A DNA stretch of 28,893 nt from Sphingobium sp. CCH11-B1 (lineage in GTDB: Bacteria > Pseudomonadota > Alphaproteobacteria > Sphingomonadales > Sphingomonadaceae), in assembly GCF_001556865.1 (NCBI RefSeq), contig NZ_LSJY01000015.1, forward strand, positions 1 to 28,893. Direction: 5' to 3'. Positions 24,825 through 28,893 of the stretch are shown here, piece after piece (the stretch's first letter is position 1; each line of letters starts with the position of its first letter). Position numbers and translations under genes: made by a program. Below the pieces are notes generated by a model. The model was not told the DNA's origin. It searched no databases and saw only the letters and a list, made by a program, of their open reading frames with translations.

Positions 24825-26057
24825 ATGTTGAAATTGCACGACGAGTTGATCGCCGAACTCTCGAATTTGCTCACGACGCAGAATTACAACCCGGTGGTCG
24901 TAGCGAACCATCGCCTCTACGCCCGCGCGTTTCTCGATTATCTGGCCGAGTGCGACATGCAGGTGGAAGCTGTGACGTCGGCGCAGGTCGATCAATATTT
25001 TGTCTATGCAGTCCAGGATTTCGAAGCCCGGTACGGTCGGCCTCCCTGTGTGCGCTGGCAGATGTTGCCCCGCACGTCGATCAACAAGCTGCTCCGGCTT
25101 GCTCAAGGCAAATGGCCGCCCGAGCCGGAGATAATCGAACCGGAAACTGTGTACCGGCAGGCGATCTGCTGCGAATACGAGGCATGGCTGCGCGACGAAC
25201 GCGGTCTGGCAAGCGCTACCATCGCGGCGCTTATGTGGGAGGCACGGAACTTCCTGCGATGGCAGTTCGAACGGAGCGGTGCTGCCAGCCTCGACACGTT
25301 GAGCATCGTGGAAGTCGATCTCTACATGGACATGCGCGCGCCTGGATTAAGGCGCAAATCGTTGGCCGATGTCGCTGAGCGGCTCCGGTCGGCGGTGCGC
25401 TATCTGCATCGGACGAGGCGCATCCCGACTGATCTCACGCCGCACATCATCGGCCCCATGCTCTACGCCTATGAAGACGTGCCCTCGACGTTGGACAAGA
25501 GCCAAATCGCCGCGGTGTTGGCGACGACGAAGAAGGACGGATCGCCGCGAGGAATGCGCGATTTTGCGGTCCTTCAACTGCTTGCCACATATGGGTTGCG
25601 TGAAGGGGAGGTTTGCCGCCTTCGGCTTGAGGACGTGAACTGGCGCGGAGAATCCCTGCGTATCCGTCACACCAAGACCAATGCGTACTCCTACATGCCG
25701 CTATTGGCGCCGGTTGGTGAAGCGCTGCTCGACTATCTGCGTCATGGGCGCCCTCAGGTCGAGGGGCGAGAAATCTTTATCCGATCCTGCGCGCCCTACA
25801 TCGCAATGACAAACCTGTACGGCATGATCCGCGGGCGGTTAGCAGCCGCAGGCGTCGAGCCGCCGGGAAAGCGAGGGGCACATGTCTTCCGCCACGCGCG
25901 CGCGGTCGAAATGCTGCGGGCGTCGGTGCCGCAAAAGATCATCGGCGACGTGCTCGGGCATCGATCCACCGAATCCACCAATGCCTATCTCAAGCTGGCG
26001 ACAGATGATCTCCGAGCCGTGGCGCTCGATGTACCTGGCCTGGAGGTGCTGTCATGA
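24825..26057 (+). CDS. RIT element tyrosine recombinase 1
   Basis: The product is 410 aa from ATG 24825, with gagga 8 bases upstream; a longer frame starts at 24795 without support. The N-terminal SAM-like DNA-binding region spans about residues 1-215. The catalytic domain has Arg259 (YGLREGEV), His353 and Arg356 (HVFRHARA), His379 (LGHRS) and the nucleophile Tyr388 (NAYLK), a full active site. Its stop overlaps the next gene as ATGA. In RIT elements the three proteins are thought to act together in site-specific insertion. Confidence 0.93.
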   Translation: MLKLHDELIAELSNLLTTQNYNPVVVANHRLYARAFLDYLAECDMQVEAVTSAQVDQYFVYAVQDFEARYGRPPCVRWQMLPRTSINKLLRLAQGKWPPEPEIIEPETVYRQAICCEYEAWLRDERGLASATIAALMWEARNFLRWQFERSGAASLDTLSIVEVDLYMDMRAPGLRRKSLADVAERLRSAVRYLHRTRRIPTDLTPHIIGPMLYAYEDVPSTLDKSQIAAVLATTKKDGSPRGMRDFAVLQLLATYGLREGEVCRLRLEDVNWRGESLRIRHTKTNAYSYMPLLAPVGEALLDYLRHGRPQVEGREIFIRSCAPYIAMTNLYGMIRGRLAAAGVEPPGKRGAHVFRHARAVEMLRASVPQKIIGDVLGHRSTESTNAYLKLATDDLRAVALDVPGLEVLS

Positions 26058-27409
26058 GCGCCTGGCACGATCCCGATTGCACCGTTGTTGACACCTTCCT
26101 GGAAAAATCGCAGTTCCGGCCGGGAAGCAGGCCCACTTATCGCTGGTTCCTTCGCAGCTTCGAGAACGTAGCCCGACGTCATCCGGCGGTTGACCGGCAG
26201 ATGCTCGACGTCTGGCTGAAGGAAATGGAAAAATGTTGGCGAATGCCGACGCTGCTCAATCAGGTCTGCATTGTCGATCGCTTCCTCGACCACCTCGTCG
26301 AAATCGGGCTGATCGCCGAGAATCCCGTTGCCGTGCTTCGCCACCGGTACAACGTCAAACAAAGCAAGCCGATCTGGCGGGCGTTGGCTTCCCCCAATCC
26401 CGACGAAGCCCTGGCCGCGTTACGACGCCCTGCTCCCTTCGGCAGCGTGCTGGGGGACTTCATGCGTGAGCACGTCGCATTGATGCGCAGCCGGGGCTAT
26501 CAGTATGAGACGCAGGCTCACTGGCTATTGCGGTTCGATCGGTTCCTCCAGGCGAACCCCGAACTTGCCGGGGCATCGCTTGAGACAATGCTGGCGCGCT
26601 GGGCAACTGCCAAGCCGACCCGCAATCACGCGGCTGAATGTCAGAAGCTGGGGCGCATCCTGACCAAGGCGCGGTATCGCCTTGATCCCAGCATCCCGCC
26701 AAAACGCTTCAACGCCCGGCCGGAGCGGGAAGTGGCGCGCGAGCATCGACGGCCGCATATCTTCAGTCCGGCAGACGTCCGGCGGTTGCTCGATGTTGCC
26801 CGCTCATATCCGTCGCCGGATGCTCCGCTGCGGCCTATGGTCCTCTACACGATGGTGGTTCTGGCCTATTGTGCCGGACTGCGCCGTAGTGAACTCGCCG
26901 GGCTTGATCTGGGTGACGTGGACCTTCAATCAGACACGATCACGATCCGGGCAACGAAGTTCTACAAGACCAGGATCTTGCCGCTAACCGGCAGCGTCAT
27001 GGCCGAATTACGGGCCTATATCGATGCAAGGCGGCGCGCTGGCGCCCCGCAGGATCCGCGGTCCGGGCTCTTCTGGCACGAGCACTTCAATGATCACTAT
27101 ACCCCGGTGACGGTCTCAACGATGATCACCAACGTCATGCGCCGAGCCGGGTTCAAGCCCCCGACGGGGAGGGCGGGGCCGCGCGTTCATGACCTGCGCC
27201 ACTCGATGGTCGTGAACCGAATCCTCCAATGGTATCGATCCGGCATCAATCCGCAGGACAAACTGCGCTTCCTCTCGACCTATATGGGCCACCGGGACAT
27301 CAACTCCACGCTGGTCTACATCACCGTCACGCAGGACCTGCTGCAGGAAGCAAGCGAGCGGTTCCGTACCGTCGGCGCCCGATGCCTCACGATGGAGGCG
27401 CGGTCATGA
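26054..27409 (+). CDS. RIT element tyrosine recombinase 2
   Basis: The product is 451 aa from ATG 26054. The catalytic domain carries Arg277 (CAGLRRSEL), His379 and Arg382 (HDLRHSM), His413 (MGHRD) and Tyr422 (LVYIT). A long N-terminal region of about 235 residues precedes it. It overlaps its neighbours on both sides by 4 bp, so the three are probably translated in fixed proportion from one mRNA. Confidence 0.93.
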   Translation: MSAWHDPDCTVVDTFLEKSQFRPGSRPTYRWFLRSFENVARRHPAVDRQMLDVWLKEMEKCWRMPTLLNQVCIVDRFLDHLVEIGLIAENPVAVLRHRYNVKQSKPIWRALASPNPDEALAALRRPAPFGSVLGDFMREHVALMRSRGYQYETQAHWLLRFDRFLQANPELAGASLETMLARWATAKPTRNHAAECQKLGRILTKARYRLDPSIPPKRFNARPEREVAREHRRPHIFSPADVRRLLDVARSYPSPDAPLRPMVLYTMVVLAYCAGLRRSELAGLDLGDVDLQSDTITIRATKFYKTRILPLTGSVMAELRAYIDARRRAGAPQDPRSGLFWHEHFNDHYTPVTVSTMITNVMRRAGFKPPTGRAGPRVHDLRHSMVVNRILQWYRSGINPQDKLRFLSTYMGHRDINSTLVYITVTQDLLQEASERFRTVGARCLTMEARS

Positions 27410-28410
27410 CGAAGGGCAATCCGTTCCCCGCGTTGTTGCGGGCGTTCTTCCAGGAATGGTTGGCCGAGCAACGCAGTGCTTCGGTTCATACGATCCGGTC
27501 TTACCGCGACACCTGGCGGTTGTTGCTTCGGTTTATCGCGGAGCGAAAGGGCGCCGGGGTTGCGCGGATCATGCTGGCCGACGTCTCGGCCAGCGAGGTG
27601 CGCGCGTTCCTCCATCATACCGAGCATGAGCGCAGGGGCACGATCGGTACACGCAACTGCCGGCTTGCCGCGATCCGCAGCTTCTTCAGCTTCGTGGCGG
27701 ACAAAGATCCCGAATACATCGCGCAATGCGCCGAGGTCCTGACTGTCCCGCTCAAGCGGGAGCCCACCGCTGCACCCTGCTATCTCGAGCCGGAGGAGGT
27801 CGAAGCGATCCTCGCGCAGCCCGACCGGTCGACAATCGAGGGGATGCGCGACCATGTGCTGCTCTCGTTCCTGTACAACAGCGGCACGCGCATCCAGGAA
27901 GCTCTCGACCTGTGTTCCAACGCGGTCCGGTTCGATGCGCCGCACTACGCTCGCCTCTATGGCAAGGGGCGCAAGGAACGGATCTGTCCACTCTGGCCGG
28001 AAACCGTGACGTTGCTCAGGAAGTTGTTGGAACGTCACCCGCGCGCCCCAGATCAGCGGATCTTCGTCAATCGATATGGTGAACCGCTGGGCGCCTCGGG
28101 AGTGCGGTTCAAACTCGCCGCCTATGTAGAAAAGGCGTCCAAAACCGTGCCGACGCTGCGGTCAAAACATGTGACACCGCACAGCTTCCGGCACGCGACC
28201 GCCGTTCACCTTGTCGCTGCCGGGGTAGACATCACCGTCATACGCAGTTGGCTGGGACACGTCAGCCTCGACACGACCAACCACTACGCACAGGCCAATC
28301 TGGAGACCAAACGAAAGGCCTTGGAGCTGGTGGGTGCGCCGTCGGCGAGCAACGTTCCACCTTCGTGGAAGCGAGATGCCAGTCTGATGGAGTGGCTCGA
28401 CACCCTGTGA
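27406..28410 (+). CDS. RIT element tyrosine recombinase 3
   Basis: The product is 334 aa from ATG 27406, overlapping the preceding stop as ATGA; the longer frame from 27229 lies inside recombinase 2. Residues 1-110 form a phage-integrase SAM-like domain (SVHTIRSYRDTWRLLLRF). The catalytic residues are Arg162 (NSGTRIQEAL), His259 and Arg262 (HSFRHATAV), His285 (LGHVS) and Tyr294 (NHYAQ). It is the shortest of the trio and closest to XerC/D in size. The right terminal repeat starts 35 bp after the stop. Confidence 0.93.
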   Translation: MTKGNPFPALLRAFFQEWLAEQRSASVHTIRSYRDTWRLLLRFIAERKGAGVARIMLADVSASEVRAFLHHTEHERRGTIGTRNCRLAAIRSFFSFVADKDPEYIAQCAEVLTVPLKREPTAAPCYLEPEEVEAILAQPDRSTIEGMRDHVLLSFLYNSGTRIQEALDLCSNAVRFDAPHYARLYGKGRKERICPLWPETVTLLRKLLERHPRAPDQRIFVNRYGEPLGASGVRFKLAAYVEKASKTVPTLRSKHVTPHSFRHATAVHLVAAGVDITVIRSWLGHVSLDTTNHYAQANLETKRKALELVGAPSASNVPPSWKRDASLMEWLDTL

Positions 28411-28445
28411 AATAATGCGAAGGACGTGGTGGTCAGTCTCCCGAC

Positions 28446-28495
28446 ATTGCGCGCCTACGCCGCGTTCCTTCGCATTATCGCCACCTCGCGATAAG
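28446..28495. repeat. right terminal inverted repeat of the RIT element
   Basis: This is the 50-base exact inverted copy of 24694-24743. The interior side is preceded by a reversed copy of its inner motif (ataatgcgaagga at 28412-28424 against tccttcgcattat at 28466-28478), so the right end carries two head-to-head copies. Confidence 0.95.
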
Positions 28496-28500
28496 CCGTG

Positions 28501-28893
28501 ATTCATCGTAATGTCGACGCTGCGCTCAAGGCCGCCAATATCGTCGATCGCGCCTCGGGCCGGACCTTGAACGCGATGGCAAAGGGATCGGCGCTCAGCC
28601 GGTTCGAAAGCTCCAAGCAGCGCTTCTGGTCGGCCTTGCTCATCTCGATGAAGATGCCGACCGTTTTCGAGGCGATCGAGACCGAAATCTCGGCCGGCAA
28701 CGTGGCTGTCGTCCAGCTCGTGAGCACCGCCGAAGCGATCCTCGACAGGCGGCTTGCCGAACTCTCACCTGAAGAACGCGTCCATCTCGATCTGGAACTC
28801 TCACCGCGTGCGGCGATGTTATCTGGAGATCCAGATAAAAGGATTTCTTTGCAGTCGAGATTTATGTCGAGCGGTTCGCACGCAGGCGCGGAT
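28501..28893 (+). pseudogene. strawberry-notch-like protein, downstream fragment
   Basis: The frame continues the gene broken at 24668: residues IHRNVDAALKAANIVDRASG follow the AWAI at the end of the upstream fragment. The next section (SRFESSKQRFWSALLISMKM, then VAVVQLVSTAEAILDRRLAE) is typical of the helicase C-terminal half of strawberry-notch proteins. From about 28810, after ELSPR, the reading no longer resembles the family, which as I recall continues with Glu-Tyr and a hydrophobic stretch, and base composition becomes more A/T-rich. The frame remains open to the window edge. A second interruption or a local divergence is suggested. Confidence 0.75.
28819..28838. repeat. 8-bp perfect hairpin near the right edge
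   Basis: TTATCTGG-AGAT-CCAGATAA pairs perfectly over 8 bases around a 4-base loop, about 10 bases after the point where strawberry-notch similarity ends. It could be part of an inserted element's end. Its role is unknown. Confidence 0.6.

Larger units (their letters stand above)
24669..28500 (+). mobile_element. RIT (recombinase-in-trio) element
   Basis: Three tandem tyrosine recombinase genes, each overlapping the next by 4 bp, lie between perfect 50-bp inverted repeats (24694-24743 and 28446-28495). The host gene is split so that joining 24668 to 28501 restores one frame and gives the expected Ala-Ile-Ile-His sequence. The exact outer edges are uncertain by a few bases, since 25 bp lie outside the left repeat and 5 bp outside the right. 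No target duplication is obvious. Gene order and terminal repeats match RIT elements described in Alpha- and Betaproteobacteria. Confidence 0.88.

Noticed and set aside
27316..28038. 240-codon minus-strand frame inside the RIT element
   Set aside because: It is antisense to recombinase 3, which has a complete active site.
1..28893. CRISPR arrays, tRNA or rRNA genes
   Set aside because: No regularly spaced repeats or recognisable RNA gene sequences were seen.

Overview
The window looks like part of a conjugative element (plasmid or integrative element) from an alphaproteobacterium, most likely a sphingomonad (Sphingobium, Sphingomonas, Sphingopyxis or Novosphingobium type). The reasons are high-GC codon use, an F-type transfer operon, the primase / ParB-like / strawberry-notch gene set, and a lasso-peptide locus of the isopeptidase plus TonB-receptor type. 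No rRNA, tRNA or CRISPR was seen. The assignment comes from gene content and remembered families; no database was searched.

Layout. (1) 1-6548, minus strand: a tight F-type type IV secretion block, read leftward as small secreted protein, DsbC-like disulfide isomerase, TraA pilin, TraL, TraE, TraK, TraB, TraV and TraC (TraC runs off the left edge). Several genes overlap by 4 bp. (2) 6549-8489: a spacer with two related inverted repeats, an unknown 149-aa protein, and a coupled pair of DNA-binding regulators (XRE/HTH and GntR-type). (3) 8676-17673: a lasso-peptide locus. A 46-codon precursor gene (8676-8816) is followed by the leader peptidase with its recognition domain (B) and the asparagine-synthetase-like cyclase (C), all on the plus strand. 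Converging on them from the minus strand are an ECF sigma factor, a FecR-type anti-sigma factor, a TonB-dependent receptor with an N-terminal STN signalling domain, and a prolyl-oligopeptidase-like lasso isopeptidase. There is no McjD-type ABC exporter. (4) 17951-18346: a MarR-type regulator on the minus strand. (5) 18905-24668: plasmid-type genes on the plus strand: a zinc-finger/Toprim primase-like protein, a large ParB-domain protein, a conserved small protein and a strawberry-notch-like methyltransferase/helicase. (6) 24669-28500: a three-recombinase (RIT-type) element with perfect 50-bp terminal inverted repeats, inserted into the strawberry-notch gene. The rest of that gene resumes in frame at 28501, and its expected sequence seems to break off again near 28810.

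How it works together (inference). B and C would convert the precursor into a 23-residue lasso peptide with an eight-residue Gly1-Asp8 ring. The receptor would bind or import a lasso peptide and signal through FecR to the sigma factor, and the isopeptidase would open the ring. This is a make/sense/import/degrade circuit rather than a classical exported antibiotic with exporter immunity. Its position between conjugation and plasmid-type genes suggests it is mobile cargo. The points most worth following are the unannotated precursor and its predicted product, a leader-like motif at the N-terminus of the B protein, and the clean RIT insertion with a one-sided palindrome.
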